Source: CAZWDO01 sp964632485 [NCBI: uncultured bacterium]
GTDB taxonomy: Bacteria; JAGOEH01
Assembly: GCA_964632485.1 (NCBI GenBank)
Contig: CAZWDO010000015.1
Coordinates: 7,920 to 53,800 of the forward strand
DNA length: 45,881 nt
Direction: 5' to 3'
Shown: positions 24,883 through 34,484 of the stretch, piece after piece
Layout: each line of letters begins with the position of its first letter
Position numbering within the stretch: the first letter of the stretch is position 1
Translations under genes and position numbers: made by a program
The notes under the pieces: model-generated
Told to the model about the DNA's origin: nothing
Database searches by the model: none
What the model saw: the letters and a program-made list of their open reading frames with translations, nothing else

Positions 24883-26213
24883 ACGCGTCCGCTTTCCTTT
24901 TTAATAAAAGAATACTTAAAGAAAACACCATTCAAATCAAGATTTTCATAAAGTGATGTTTCAAAATAGCGGGTATAGTTATCTTTCAGTAAATCCGGGA
25001 AATTGGTGGTAATGACAATCTTGGGAGGGGATTGCGCGATTTGGGAAGCAAAATAGAATTTAATATGCTTGCCTTTATTTGCAGGTGGGGGATACTGCAA
25101 GCTTATCTTTTCCACAATGCGGTTTAAATAACTGGTCGATATCTGTTGGTTATATCTCTGGTGAACTGTCAAAATAGTTTCCAACAGGGGGAATACTCTC
25201 AATCCGGTCAGCGCGGATATGGTCGTAATGGGAAAATATTTAAGCCAGGAATAATTACTATATAATTCCTTACAAAAGTCAGCAAAACTTTTTTCAGTTT
25301 TATTAGTAAGCTTGTCCCATTTATTAATCACCAGGATCATCCCTTTACGCTCTTTCCGAATTATATCCATAATTTCCAAATCCTGTTTTGTCAATCCTTC
25401 TTCGGGATCAATCAGAAGTAGTGAAATTTCGCTAAGTCCGACATGACGGATACTGCGCACTGTGGAATAATACTCAATATTGTTTTGAATACGTGATTTA
25501 CGCCGCAATCCGGCCGTATCAATCAGTTTGATAATCTGGTTTTTATATTGGATAAAAGAATGCACAGCATCGCGGGTCGTACCGGGAATGCTGGATACAA
25601 CTGAGATATTTTTTCCAATCAAGCGATTAATCAGAGTGGATTTGCCGATATTGGGACGTCCAACTATCGCTACTGGTATGGCATTATTATTTTCTTCCCA
25701 ATCAGTTATTTCCCGCGGTAGATGTTCTATAATCGTATCCAGGAGATCATTGACAAAGAGACCGTTAGCAGCGGAAACAGCTAAGGGCTCTCCTAAACCC
25801 AGTTTGTAGTATTCGCCAAGAAACAGGGTGTTTTTGGGATTATCCAGTTTGTTGACCACTAATAAAATGGGTTTTTCCAGCCGCAGGAGTTCACGGGCTA
25901 TCCTTAAATCTTCCTCGGTGATTCCGACCTGCGCATCAACGATAAACATAATAAGGTCGGATTCATTACGGGCGATTTCGATCTGTTCTATAACGCCGAC
26001 CTCTATTTCATTTTTTGGATCAGGGATCAAACCCCCTGTATCGATCAGAGAAAAATAAAAACCTTCCCATTCAACCATTCCAAAAACCCGATCACGGGTC
26101 ACTCCGGGTTGATCATCGACGATTGAAAGCCTTTTTCCAATCAATCGGTTAAAAAGGCTGGATTTACCAACATTTGGACGGCCCAGGATTGCAATTTGAG
26201 GTATCTTCTTCAT
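24879..26213 (-). CDS. der: Ribosome-assembly GTPase Der (EngA)
   Basis: 444 aa with two tandem GTPase domains and a C-terminal KH-like domain. First domain: GRPNVGKSSLFNRL, DTGG and NKLD; second domain: GRPNIGKSTLINRL, DTAG and NKWD. Required for 50S subunit maturation; cytoplasmic. It follows the TPR gene by 57 bp, where an RNA hairpin lies, and overlaps plsY by 4 nt. Confidence 0.97.
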   Translation of the reverse strand: MKKIPQIAILGRPNVGKSSLFNRLIGKRLSIVDDQPGVTRDRVFGMVEWEGFYFSLIDTGGLIPDPKNEIEVGVIEQIEIARNESDLIMFIVDAQVGITEEDLRIARELLRLEKPILLVVNKLDNPKNTLFLGEYYKLGLGEPLAVSAANGLFVNDLLDTIIEHLPREITDWEENNNAIPVAIVGRPNIGKSTLINRLIGKNISVVSSIPGTTRDAVHSFIQYKNQIIKLIDTAGLRRKSRIQNNIEYYSTVRSIRHVGLSEISLLLIDPEEGLTKQDLEIMDIIRKERKGMILVINKWDKLTNKTEKSFADFCKELYSNYSWLKYFPITTISALTGLRVFPLLETILTVHQRYNQQISTSYLNRIVEKISLQYPPPANKGKHIKFYFASQIAQSPPKIVITTNFPDLLKDNYTRYFETSLYENLDLNGVFFKYSFIKKESGRV

Positions 26214-26226
26214 AATTTTATATTTG

Positions 26227-26261
26227 CAGAACAGCTCCGCGATACGTTGGAGCTGTTTCTG
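26227..26261 (-). other. Intercistronic hairpin between the TPR gene and der
   Basis: CAGAACAGCTCC (26227-26238) pairs with GGAGCTGTTTCTG (26249-26261) with one bulged base and a 10-nt loop. It begins 9 nt after the TPR stop. No T-run follows, so it is likely an mRNA processing or stability structure rather than a strong terminator. Confidence 0.45.
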
Positions 26262-26270
26262 ATATTAATA

Positions 26271-27518
26271 TTAGCAGCCAAAATCAAAACTCGGTTCTGC
26301 CTCGCCTTTATGCATAAACGTATCTTCTTTAGTGCGTTCAAATTGTTTGAGATATTTCACCCGATTGGCTGCGTTGCGGCCCATTTCCGGATCCGATGAA
26401 ATTTGTTTGAATACTTCCATCGCTTTTTCATAAATGAATTTGCCTTCATAGGAAATATTCCCGTTTTTATCGAGTTTTGTGCTGGCAATGCGTTCGATGA
26501 TTTCTCCTTTTATCCAGATCGCTCGATTATATCTGGGATAAGTGGCCAAGGCGCGGCAAATTGATCGCTGCGCGTTTTCAATCTGGTCTATATTCGCATA
26601 ACACAGCGCGATTTCCGCTAAAGCCTCTTTGTTTTTGCCGTTTAAATTCAATATTTTTTTAAAGACATTGATCGCCTTGTTGTTGTCATCCATCATTTGA
26701 TACGATTTGGCCCATAAAACCAGATTTTTATCATTTTCTGGAGTCACTTTAGCTAAGCGTTCAAAAACAGCGGCTGCAGAATCGTACTGCATATTCTTTA
26801 AATAGTTACGCCCCAATTTCAACATTAACGTTGAATCATTGGGTTTATTACCCAATTGGACTATAATCTGTTCGATCACTTTATCCAAATCCCCCATATT
26901 TTTAGCTATTTCTTCAATCCGTTTAGATACTTCCGCATCATTGGGATCGATTTCGGCGGCTTCGCTGTACCATTCATAAGCCATATCCATATCTTCTTCT
27001 TTAAAGGCAATGTCACCCAATATTTTGCGGGCTTTGAACCGAACTTGTTCATCCTTAAGCTGAGCAGCGCGATCCAATTCCACAACCGATTCATACATAA
27101 AACGGGCGGAATCCATATCTCCCGTTGTCAGGTAGATAAAACCCAACATCTGGAAAAAATAATCATAGGTCGAATCAACGACTATCCCCTGGTAATAGGT
27201 AGTTTTGGCGCTATCTAAATATGCAGCGGCCAGGTCCATATTGTTTTCTTCCTGATATTTCTGTTGAAGCTGTTGATAGGAAAATGCCAGATAACGCCAG
27301 GCAGCCATTTTCTTAGGATTGATTTCAACTACTTTTTTTAAGGGCTCGATGGCTTCCGAATACATTTTATTTTTATAATACTCATAACCTGTACTATAAT
27401 TTTTTGCTTCCTCAAACTTCAGATTTCTCGGAGGGGCTGTATTGACAGAATCCTCCTGAGCTTGAACCATAACTGCTAACAGCATAAATAAAATGGTTAT
27501 AAACCAATAGTTTCTCAT
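26271..27518 (-). CDS. Exported TPR-repeat protein
   Basis: 415 aa with a signal peptide (1-20, MRNYWFITILFMLLAVMVQA). The rest is a chain of tetratricopeptide repeats, for example GYEYYKNKMYSEAIEPLKKVVEINP, MAYEWYSEAAEIDPNDAEV and AINVFKKILNLNGKNKEALAEIALCY pieces, which build a peptide- or protein-binding solenoid in the periplasm. It lies 25 bp after the lytic transglycosylase gene, so a role as a scaffold in cell-wall assembly is possible. Partner unknown. Confidence 0.85.
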   Translation of the reverse strand: MRNYWFITILFMLLAVMVQAQEDSVNTAPPRNLKFEEAKNYSTGYEYYKNKMYSEAIEPLKKVVEINPKKMAAWRYLAFSYQQLQQKYQEENNMDLAAAYLDSAKTTYYQGIVVDSTYDYFFQMLGFIYLTTGDMDSARFMYESVVELDRAAQLKDEQVRFKARKILGDIAFKEEDMDMAYEWYSEAAEIDPNDAEVSKRIEEIAKNMGDLDKVIEQIIVQLGNKPNDSTLMLKLGRNYLKNMQYDSAAAVFERLAKVTPENDKNLVLWAKSYQMMDDNNKAINVFKKILNLNGKNKEALAEIALCYANIDQIENAQRSICRALATYPRYNRAIWIKGEIIERIASTKLDKNGNISYEGKFIYEKAMEVFKQISSDPEMGRNAANRVKYLKQFERTKEDTFMHKGEAEPSFDFGC

Positions 27519-27543
27519 AAATTACTCCTTTGATTAATAAAGG

Positions 27544-28212
27544 TTACATTTGACCGATAATACTTTGATAATCCCGATTGACTTTATTCGCATAAAACAT
27601 TGGCATGGGTTCGCCATTTTGCAGAATTTTGAAGAGGTTGTATTCGCCTAAATTATAAGCAACCAAAGTTTTGGTTATATCACCCTCATATTTATTCATT
27701 AAATACTTTAAATAGAGCGCGCCGTAATGAATATTGCTCTCAAATGTATAAAGATCATCCAGGTTGGGTAAGACACTATAACGGTTGAGACGGGCCAGGT
27801 AGCGGGCAGTTGGTAAGCGTACCTGCATTAATCCGATAGCGCCCCAATGCGATTCAACATTCGGAAAAAAATGGCTTTCAGTTTTGATAATTGCCGCCAA
27901 AAGAAAAGGATCAAGCGAAATTCGCGCGCTTTCTATCAGAATGATATTGGCTATCTGGCCGGCTTCATTTCTTAAAAGTGTTGGATTCTGTTTTGTAATC
28001 ATTTCAACCAGATGCTGATACTCGATCCAGGAGTCTATACTTTTTATTAATCCCGTGTTGGTAAAATTAAACTGAACTACTTTACTGGATAATTCGATCC
28101 GTTTTTGATTCAAGTACTCATGGGTTATAATCTGAATCATTAGTAAAATAGAAAGAAGAAAAACCAGCCGGGCGATAGCGACCTCGCGGGTCCATGCATA
28201 AAATTTTATCAA
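27544..28212 (-). CDS. Membrane-anchored lytic transglycosylase (SLT domain)
   Basis: 222 aa with an N-terminal membrane segment (~11-28) and an SLT/lysozyme-like domain (~85-215). Catalytic Glu112 in IIKTESHF, GLMQ at 127-130, and AYNLGEYN fit the soluble lytic transglycosylase fold that cleaves peptidoglycan strands. The start is TTG at 28212, preceded by GAGGTGAG; no in-frame ATG lies before the membrane segment. First gene of the leftward run. Confidence 0.88.
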   Translation of the reverse strand: MIKFYAWTREVAIARLVFLLSILLMIQIITHEYLNQKRIELSSKVVQFNFTNTGLIKSIDSWIEYQHLVEMITKQNPTLLRNEAGQIANIILIESARISLDPFLLAAIIKTESHFFPNVESHWGAIGLMQVRLPTARYLARLNRYSVLPNLDDLYTFESNIHYGALYLKYLMNKYEGDITKTLVAYNLGEYNLFKILQNGEPMPMFYANKVNRDYQSIIGQM

Positions 28213-28309
28213 AAACTCACCTCACGTGTGTTATATGTTAAAAGGTGTTTAACTTTGTACCCATTTTAATTAGTAAAAGTTCCTTGTAATTTATATTTTT
28301 TTTTGAAAA

Positions 28310-28394
28310 AGTCAAGTTGTTTTTTGTTTTTTAACCAAATAGGTGGTTAAAATAACAGATTTAACTTGACAAATGATACATTATTTATTATTTA
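28310..28394. promoter_or_regulatory. Divergent promoters with a central palindromic operator
   Basis: Rightward: TTGACA (28366-28371), 17-bp spacer, TATTTA (28389-28394), +1 near 28401 for the SwrB-like gene. Leftward: TTGACT (28315-28310) followed by A/T-rich DNA. Between them lies a perfect inverted repeat TTAACCA-N6-TGGTTAA (28331-28350), a likely operator for a dimeric regulator that could control both directions. Confidence 0.5.
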
Positions 28395-28437
28395 TAAGTA
28401 TTAACAATGTTCTATATGAAAACTTTCGGGAGCTTCA

Positions 28438-29352
28438 ATGATATTGAGAATTTTATTGATTATGATAATCTCGGCCCTTCTGAGTAGTACAATACAGGCT
28501 CAAGGCAATGGACAGAACGTGGATCAGATTTTAACTCTGGATTCGATGAATATTATATGGCAAGCGCTGGAGCATCAAAAAATTGAATTGGATAGCTTGA
28601 CTTCTGAATACCGTTCCGTGCTGGAAAAAATGAAAATCCAGGCAATCGGCAACCAAGCGCAGATTGATCAATGGTCTTCTCTAAAGGAACAGATCAATTC
28701 CTTGCTTTCGCGGCAGGGAAATGGAGATTTTTCATCCAATCGCATGACAGTTCTTGTTTTCGTGTTTATGCTGATTCCTCTGGTGTTTCTTTTCTTTTTG
28801 ATTATTTACATAAAATATAAACAAAAAAAAGAATTAAAAACAATTAATGACAACCTTCATCAATATCTGAATGAAAGCCGTAAACTATTGGAAGATTTAT
28901 CATTGCAGTTGGAGAAGACAACTGCAGAAGCTGTCGCTAAAAGCAAAAGCCGTTTAAAAATTCTTGAATTAATTGTTGCTGAAGCAGGCCAGAAATTAAA
29001 ACCTTTAACTGCAATTCAAAATTCTCAAAAAGAAGCGACTGCCAGCCATTTCCCATCCATCAATACCAAGCCGGCAACCGCGCCTATCATAGAAAAAGCT
29101 CCTATTCAAACCAAACCCAATCTATTCCAGCGTTATAAAAGTGGTGAAACGCAATTTAACAAGAAATCCGAAGAAATCTCACCAAACGAGTCTTCGGATA
29201 GTAAAAACCATACATCCATGATTTGGCTGCTCCATAAAAAAGGGTTATCAATTACACAAATTGCCAGTCGATTAAGTATGGGTAAAGGAGAAGTGGAACT
29301 GATACTCAATTTGCAAAAACGAAAATTTGAACAATCCGAAGATAAAAATTAA
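28438..29352 (+). CDS. Membrane protein with coiled coil and SwrB-like (DUF6115-type) C-terminus
   Basis: 304 aa. A signal peptide (~1-22), a short periplasmic helical segment, one transmembrane helix (~104-126), then a long cytoplasmic coiled coil (~128-185) and a Lys/Ser/Thr-rich linker. The last ~40 residues (IWLLHKKGLSITQIASRLSMGKGEVELILNL) form a helix-turn-helix-like unit that matches the C-terminus of SwrB/DUF6115 proteins, whose B. subtilis member acts in flagellar assembly. No flagellar genes are nearby. GGGAG precedes the ATG; 13 bp separate it from udp. Confidence 0.7.
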   Translation: MILRILLIMIISALLSSTIQAQGNGQNVDQILTLDSMNIIWQALEHQKIELDSLTSEYRSVLEKMKIQAIGNQAQIDQWSSLKEQINSLLSRQGNGDFSSNRMTVLVFVFMLIPLVFLFFLIIYIKYKQKKELKTINDNLHQYLNESRKLLEDLSLQLEKTTAEAVAKSKSRLKILELIVAEAGQKLKPLTAIQNSQKEATASHFPSINTKPATAPIIEKAPIQTKPNLFQRYKSGETQFNKKSEEISPNESSDSKNHTSMIWLLHKKGLSITQIASRLSMGKGEVELILNLQKRKFEQSEDKN

Positions 29353-29365
29353 TAAGGAGATTTGA

Positions 29366-30139
29366 ATGAGTTCCTATTATGCATATCATTTAGGACTGGA
29401 AACCGGAGCGATTGAGGGCGCGCGCATCGCTTTTTTACCTGGAGATCCTGGACGCGTGAACCGTTTGGCACAGATTATTGATCCCGATTATCGGGAATTG
29501 CAATTTCATCGGGAATACCGAACCAGTTGGGTCAATTGCCAGGGGGTTAAGGCTATCGTAACGTCCACCGGAATTGGGGGACCATCCACGGCCATTGCTG
29601 TAGAAGAATTAGCTCAATTGGGTATTAAAATTTTTATTAGATTGGGGACGACCGGAGCTATTCAGCCTGATATCGCGTTGGGTGATTTTATTGTTGCCAC
29701 TTCTGCAGTTCGCCTGGAGGGTACTTCACACCATTATGCTCCTCCCTCTTATCCTGCAGTTGCCGATTGGGAATTGGTTTCTCTTTTAACAGACGCTTGC
29801 CATGGATTGAATTTTAAGGCCCATAACGGTATCTGCGCCTCCAGTGACAGTTTTTATCCGGGACAGGAACGCTATCAAACATATAATGGCTATATTATTC
29901 GCGATTTTCAAAATTCTCTGGAAGAGTGGCGCCGATTAAATGTGCTTAATTATGAGATGGAAGCAGCCACTCTTTTTACGATGGCTTCCGTTTTTAAGTT
30001 AAAAGCCGCGGCTGTTTTAGCTGTGATTGCTCAACGAACTGAAACTGAACAGGTCGCATTGGATATTATCCCGCTTGTGGAAGAACAACTGGGACGGATC
30101 GCACGCCATGTTCTGGGAAAAATAGGTTCCATTGCATGA
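29366..30139 (+). CDS. udp: Uridine phosphorylase
   Basis: 257 aa, close to the E. coli Udp size and sequence. Converts uridine and phosphate to uracil and ribose-1-phosphate. LPGDPGRVNRLA, STGIGGPSTAIAVEELAQLG, RLGTTGAIQP, SSDSFYPGQERY and NYEMEAATLFTM are the phosphate, ribose and base-binding motifs. AAGGAG lies before the ATG. Its stop overlaps the start of the diguanylate cyclase (ATGA), an unusual pairing of salvage and signalling. Confidence 0.94.
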   Translation: MSSYYAYHLGLETGAIEGARIAFLPGDPGRVNRLAQIIDPDYRELQFHREYRTSWVNCQGVKAIVTSTGIGGPSTAIAVEELAQLGIKIFIRLGTTGAIQPDIALGDFIVATSAVRLEGTSHHYAPPSYPAVADWELVSLLTDACHGLNFKAHNGICASSDSFYPGQERYQTYNGYIIRDFQNSLEEWRRLNVLNYEMEAATLFTMASVFKLKAAAVLAVIAQRTETEQVALDIIPLVEEQLGRIARHVLGKIGSIA

Positions 30140-32295
30140 AAATTGCCCATATTCTTTGCGCAATACATGATGAAACTTATGCCCGGTTTCAGCATCTTTA
30201 TCCAAATTTTCAATGGAAAAATTCCAATTACGAATACTATATAGTTAACGCTATAATGTTTGAAAATATTGATGTTTTCATTTATAAACCATCTGCCTTG
30301 TTTAAAACAATGAATATTGTCAGCTTTTTGAGCTCAATCAAACATTATCGTGATATTCCGATTGTTTGCCTCGTTGATCAGGGAGACTCTCAGAATATGA
30401 ATTTTGAAATGATCCGCTTTATCGATTATTTTACAATAGAAGATGAACTGGCAAGCATTTTGACGAAAATAGAGGAGAAATATGTGGGAGAGTCGTCGGT
30501 TCCACATCAGATCATTTCACGTAAAAAGATGTTGATTGTTGATAAAGATAAATCGTATCAGGAATTGTTATCTGCTATTTTTTCAAAGTATTATGATATT
30601 TGTTGCGAAGAAAATGGACAACAGGCGATCAAATTTGCATTGGAGATTGTTCCGGATATCATCATTTTGGATATTTCTCTGGATGGTGTCGACGGTTATA
30701 CCGTCTGCCGTTTCATCCGCGAACATGCCCGAACCCGCCATATTCCTATTGTAATTCTAACTGAGATTATTGATACTACTTACAAAGAGATTGCCCTTGA
30801 AATCGGGGTGTATGATTTTTTTAAAAAATCTGAATCTCCTAAAGCATTGGTAAAACGAATTGATTCAATTCTGACACCTGTTATCAATCCCTTCAAAAAA
30901 ATTTTAATAGTTGAAGACTCTAATACGACCGCTTATTATTTGAAATATTTTTTGGAAAGGCATGATTATCAAACCGAGATCGCGTATAACGGGCTGGATG
31001 CTTTGCAGAAAGTCTATGTGTTTCGTCCCCATCTAATCATTTTAGATCTGGAAACGCCCATTATGAACGGTTTTCAGTTTTCTCGCATGCTTAGAACCGA
31101 CCCTCATTATCAAAATCTTCCGGTTATTGCTCTGACGGGGATTTGGAAGAACAAACTCGGTAAATTTTATGCGGATGAAATCGGAATGACTGAATATTTA
31201 ACAAAACCTTATAACGATAAAATTCTTCTTACAAAAATCGAAAAATATCTGATTCATTCGACAACCGAAGAACTACCCACTCAATACTTTTCTTCAGTGG
31301 AACTTTTAGTAAAACTCAATGGATTGCTTGACCGATCATTACTGGAACTCTCCGTGCAGCGCGAAATTAAAAGTCTGAATCTGCATATAGAAAATTTTGG
31401 AAATTTTGTCAACCATTTAACAATTTTGATTAACCGTTTTTTTATTATTGAAAAGGCTTATCTTTTAGTACAAGATGATTTACTCCATCATGTGGGGATC
31501 ATTTACAATTCAACCCATACGAAAAACGAACTTATCGAAGAATTGGATTCACTGACCCGTGAGAGTTTGTGTGAATTCTATGAGGTGATATTCACGCCCG
31601 AATCTTATTTTGAATTTGACTATCGGGCCAAGGACCAGGTCCGTGAAGACTATGAGATTGAATTTTTGAATGTCGATAAAAAAATAATCGGACGTTTAAA
31701 AATTAATGGTCGATTTTTCCCCGATGATTTTAATGTTTTAAAAATGTTTCATGAACAGTTGCAGCTACTGGTAAACAGTCTGCTATTGCAGTTACGGCTT
31801 CGACGATTATCTCAATATGATTATTTGACAAGCATATACAATCGTCAATACTTCGAGCAGGCGATGAACCGGGAGATTTCCCGCGCAGCGCGCCACCAAT
31901 ACGGTTTTAGTATTGTTATGTTCGATATCGATCATTTTAAACAAGTCAATGATCTTTATGGGCATCTTAATGGGGATTATGTGTTGAAAACATTAGCGCA
32001 AGAAATTAGGAAGAAACTCAGGGAAGAGGATACTTTTTGCCGCTACGGTGGTGAAGAGTTTGTGATCCTATTCAATGATACTTTAGCCGATGCGGCATTT
32101 CAGGCCGCTGAAAAAATCCGCCTTCACGTGATGGAACTCATCTGGCCTTTTAGTGAACGGAAAATTACGATCAGTTGCGGAGTCAGCCAATATATTCCCG
32201 AGGAATCGTCCAAAGATTTGATCCGACGTGTCGATTGCGCATTATATTATGCAAAGAATCACGGCCGGAATCAGTCTCATCTGATGATGATGTGA
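30136..32295 (+). CDS. Diguanylate cyclase with two receiver domains and a pseudo-receiver-like N-terminus
   Basis: 719 aa, cytoplasmic. Order: a receiver-like fold without a phosphorylation site (~1-115), REC1 (~132-248; IILDISLDG), REC2 (~255-370; LIILDLETPIMNG and a conserved Lys in YLTKPYN), a GAF-like region (~400-550) and a GGDEF domain (~560-716). GGEEF at 638-642 is the active form, and RxxD at 629-632 is the allosteric I-site for c-di-GMP. It should make c-di-GMP under control of two phosphorylations. A PleD-like layout with one extra domain. No histidine kinase is adjacent. Confidence 0.92.
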   Translation: MKIAHILCAIHDETYARFQHLYPNFQWKNSNYEYYIVNAIMFENIDVFIYKPSALFKTMNIVSFLSSIKHYRDIPIVCLVDQGDSQNMNFEMIRFIDYFTIEDELASILTKIEEKYVGESSVPHQIISRKKMLIVDKDKSYQELLSAIFSKYYDICCEENGQQAIKFALEIVPDIIILDISLDGVDGYTVCRFIREHARTRHIPIVILTEIIDTTYKEIALEIGVYDFFKKSESPKALVKRIDSILTPVINPFKKILIVEDSNTTAYYLKYFLERHDYQTEIAYNGLDALQKVYVFRPHLIILDLETPIMNGFQFSRMLRTDPHYQNLPVIALTGIWKNKLGKFYADEIGMTEYLTKPYNDKILLTKIEKYLIHSTTEELPTQYFSSVELLVKLNGLLDRSLLELSVQREIKSLNLHIENFGNFVNHLTILINRFFIIEKAYLLVQDDLLHHVGIIYNSTHTKNELIEELDSLTRESLCEFYEVIFTPESYFEFDYRAKDQVREDYEIEFLNVDKKIIGRLKINGRFFPDDFNVLKMFHEQLQLLVNSLLLQLRLRRLSQYDYLTSIYNRQYFEQAMNREISRAARHQYGFSIVMFDIDHFKQVNDLYGHLNGDYVLKTLAQEIRKKLREEDTFCRYGGEEFVILFNDTLADAAFQAAEKIRLHVMELIWPFSERKITISCGVSQYIPEESSKDLIRRVDCALYYAKNHGRNQSHLMMM

Positions 32296-33407
32296 GCATC
32301 ATAACTGATGACTTCGATTGGCGCCAGGATACAATCCTGAAACAATAATTGTAGGGTTTCAAATCTTAATTCGCCTTCACCGGTTTGCAGTTTGCGAAAG
32401 TGGAATGTAGCAATTTTCCCGGGTGTATTCAATGGTAACTGCATATACGTCCCCCACGGATAAACATAACCAATATACTTAATTGTCCAATCTGTAACAT
32501 TTCCCGCTTTTCCATCCGTACCCTGGATATTGGGCCAATTTAGAAAATGAATGCTGTTATAAGCAGAATTTGAAGCCAACTCACCCTTGTCCATACTGAG
32601 ATAACTCAGGGATTGAGTCGGAAAATAAAATTGAAACCGGACGGCAAACAGATCAATGATGTTCTCACAATAAACATCGATATCCACCGTATCGCCCTCA
32701 CTAATGATGGTATCCGGCAGGAAGTAGATTTTGGGGAGAGGATTGGTGCGAAACAAAGAATCCCAGGCAGGCGTTACAAAGTTTCCGCAATTATCTTCCA
32801 GGGCAATCCCATAATGATAAACTGTCTCCGGAGTTAATCCGTCAATCCGCTGATAATGGGTGGTTTTACTTTGAGTAATAATAATGGAATCAGTGTAGTT
32901 GGCAGATAGTCCATAGAAAATTTTGGGTTTTGCCGGACTGGAAAGTCGCATATATATCAGCGCATAGGTGGTCCCTTGCTTGGTTTGGAGGCTGTCGATG
33001 GAGGGAATCGCGCCTGATCCCTTTTCGGCGATAAATGTTTCTTCATCGAGGCTTGCGGTATCTTTGGCGCTGGCAAAAGCAATAATCTTTATATAGTAAC
33101 GCTGATTAGCCAGCACGGGATAAAGAGTAAAATCGAATTGGGTCCTTTCCGGCGCTGAGGATGTCAACGAATCGGTATAGATTCCGCTGGACCTTCCCCA
33201 GTACACCCTGGCAGTCGCATTAATATTTGTTTTGAAAGTGGCGCGATATCGCAAGGTATCGGCGCAGGGATCACTCTCACCGCCATCATCAATGAAAATC
33301 GTCAACGAACTAATGACAATCGAAGATTGCTGATTCGTAGATGAATTTGTCCCGCACTGAAAGATCATCATAAAAAATAATATTAAAACCATTGTTGAAA
33401 TTTTCAC
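32277..33407 (-). CDS. Putative lipoprotein with fibronectin type III-like and cohesin-like beta domains
   Basis: 376 aa starting at GTG 33407. The leader MKISTMVLILFFMMIFQC ends in a Cys, a relaxed lipobox. Two beta-sandwich modules (~30-125 and ~130-220; ARVYWGRSSGIYTDSL and KIFYGLSANYTDSI) resemble FN3 repeats, and ~230-375 (ISEGDTVDIDVYCENIIDLFAVRFQFYFP) resembles cohesin/dockerin-binding type folds. Likely anchored in a membrane and exposed to periplasm or surface. Its 3' end overlaps the cyclase gene by 19 bp tail to tail. No catalytic motif; function unknown. Confidence 0.7.
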   Translation of the reverse strand: MKISTMVLILFFMMIFQCGTNSSTNQQSSIVISSLTIFIDDGGESDPCADTLRYRATFKTNINATARVYWGRSSGIYTDSLTSSAPERTQFDFTLYPVLANQRYYIKIIAFASAKDTASLDEETFIAEKGSGAIPSIDSLQTKQGTTYALIYMRLSSPAKPKIFYGLSANYTDSIIITQSKTTHYQRIDGLTPETVYHYGIALEDNCGNFVTPAWDSLFRTNPLPKIYFLPDTIISEGDTVDIDVYCENIIDLFAVRFQFYFPTQSLSYLSMDKGELASNSAYNSIHFLNWPNIQGTDGKAGNVTDWTIKYIGYVYPWGTYMQLPLNTPGKIATFHFRKLQTGEGELRFETLQLLFQDCILAPIEVISYDAHIIIR

Positions 33408-33570
33408 CTAATTTCCTGCCTTTCAGGTCAATTGCATTTCTGATGAGATGAATCCTTCCGCTTTACAGAGCCAGTACCATTATCATTGAGCCGGGTAATA
33501 CGCTGAAACGGGTATTCAAATCTGTTTAACTACCATACTAATAAATAATATCGACACAAATTCATAAATA

Positions 33571-34470
33571 TTAATCATAAAAGGTAACATTTTTTAAACC
33601 GTATAATTGAGCCATGAAACGGATTTTATTGATTTCCTGATAATTCAGACGGCGTTTGAGCGATGGATTCTGTGTGGCTCGATAATCGGGCTGATAATCC
33701 AAAAAGATGCTGACTATCAGTTGAGTATTGATATGCTTGATTTCCTGGAATATCAGCTCGCTTTGACAAATATTGTTGGGTAATACCAAATGTCGTACGA
33801 TCACACCTGTATGGATCAAATGGTCGGGACTAATAATCGATTGTTTTTGCTGTTGATTTATTTCATTCAGGGCGCGGAAACTGATGCGTGGATAATTGAT
33901 GGCCAGGGAAAACAGTTTTGCAATTTTTTTATCCCCATATTTTAAGGAAATAATATAGACATCTACGATTCCATCCAATAAACGCAGCATTTTCAAAGAA
34001 TCGAAACCCCCCGTATTATAAATGAGCGGAATATTTAATCCATTTTGATACGCAATGAGCAGGGCATGCATAATTTGAGGGCTAACATGTGTTGGTGATA
34101 TCAGGTTAATGTTTTGGGCTCCGGAGGACTGAAGCCTTAAAAATAACTCGGCCATCGTTTCCGGCGTGTAAGCTGTTCCTTCATGAGTCTGGCTGATCCG
34201 GTATTGGTTGCAATAAATACAGCGCATGTTGCAGGATGTGAAAAAAACCATTCCGGATGCGCCGGGACCATTGAGAATCGGTTCCCGTTCTTTTTTGATT
34301 TTCGTTTTCGCGATATATGCTTCTTTGCCAATACCGCAAAACCCCTTATCATCCTTGGTCCGATTTACATTACAGTTACGCGGACAGACACAACAACTTT
34401 TCATATAGTCCTGAGCGATTGGGATATGGTTTTCCAGTATATGAATTTTCTGCTGAATCTCGGGTGACAT
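33571..34470 (-). CDS. Radical SAM protein, PflX-like
   Basis: 299 aa. The [4Fe-4S] motif CNMRCIYC (Cys80, Cys84, Cys87) follows an N-terminal Cys cluster CCVCPRNCNVNR..GFCG that matches PflX/YjjW-type proteins annotated as putative pyruvate formate-lyase activases. The LVLPNN and FRALNE segments fit the same family. A glycyl-radical enzyme is not visible in the window, so the substrate is unclear. It follows the phosphoglucomutase by 14 bp. The ATG has only a weak TTGGG ribosome site. Confidence 0.88.
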   Translation of the reverse strand: MSPEIQQKIHILENHIPIAQDYMKSCCVCPRNCNVNRTKDDKGFCGIGKEAYIAKTKIKKEREPILNGPGASGMVFFTSCNMRCIYCNQYRISQTHEGTAYTPETMAELFLRLQSSGAQNINLISPTHVSPQIMHALLIAYQNGLNIPLIYNTGGFDSLKMLRLLDGIVDVYIISLKYGDKKIAKLFSLAINYPRISFRALNEINQQQKQSIISPDHLIHTGVIVRHLVLPNNICQSELIFQEIKHINTQLIVSIFLDYQPDYRATQNPSLKRRLNYQEINKIRFMAQLYGLKNVTFYD

Positions 34471-34484
34471 AACGGCCCAACAGA

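Noticed and set aside
13123-34470. AmmeMemoRadiSam system (AMMECR1 with a radical SAM partner)
   Set aside because: The radical SAM protein is of the PflX type and lies 20 kb away, and no Memo gene is visible.
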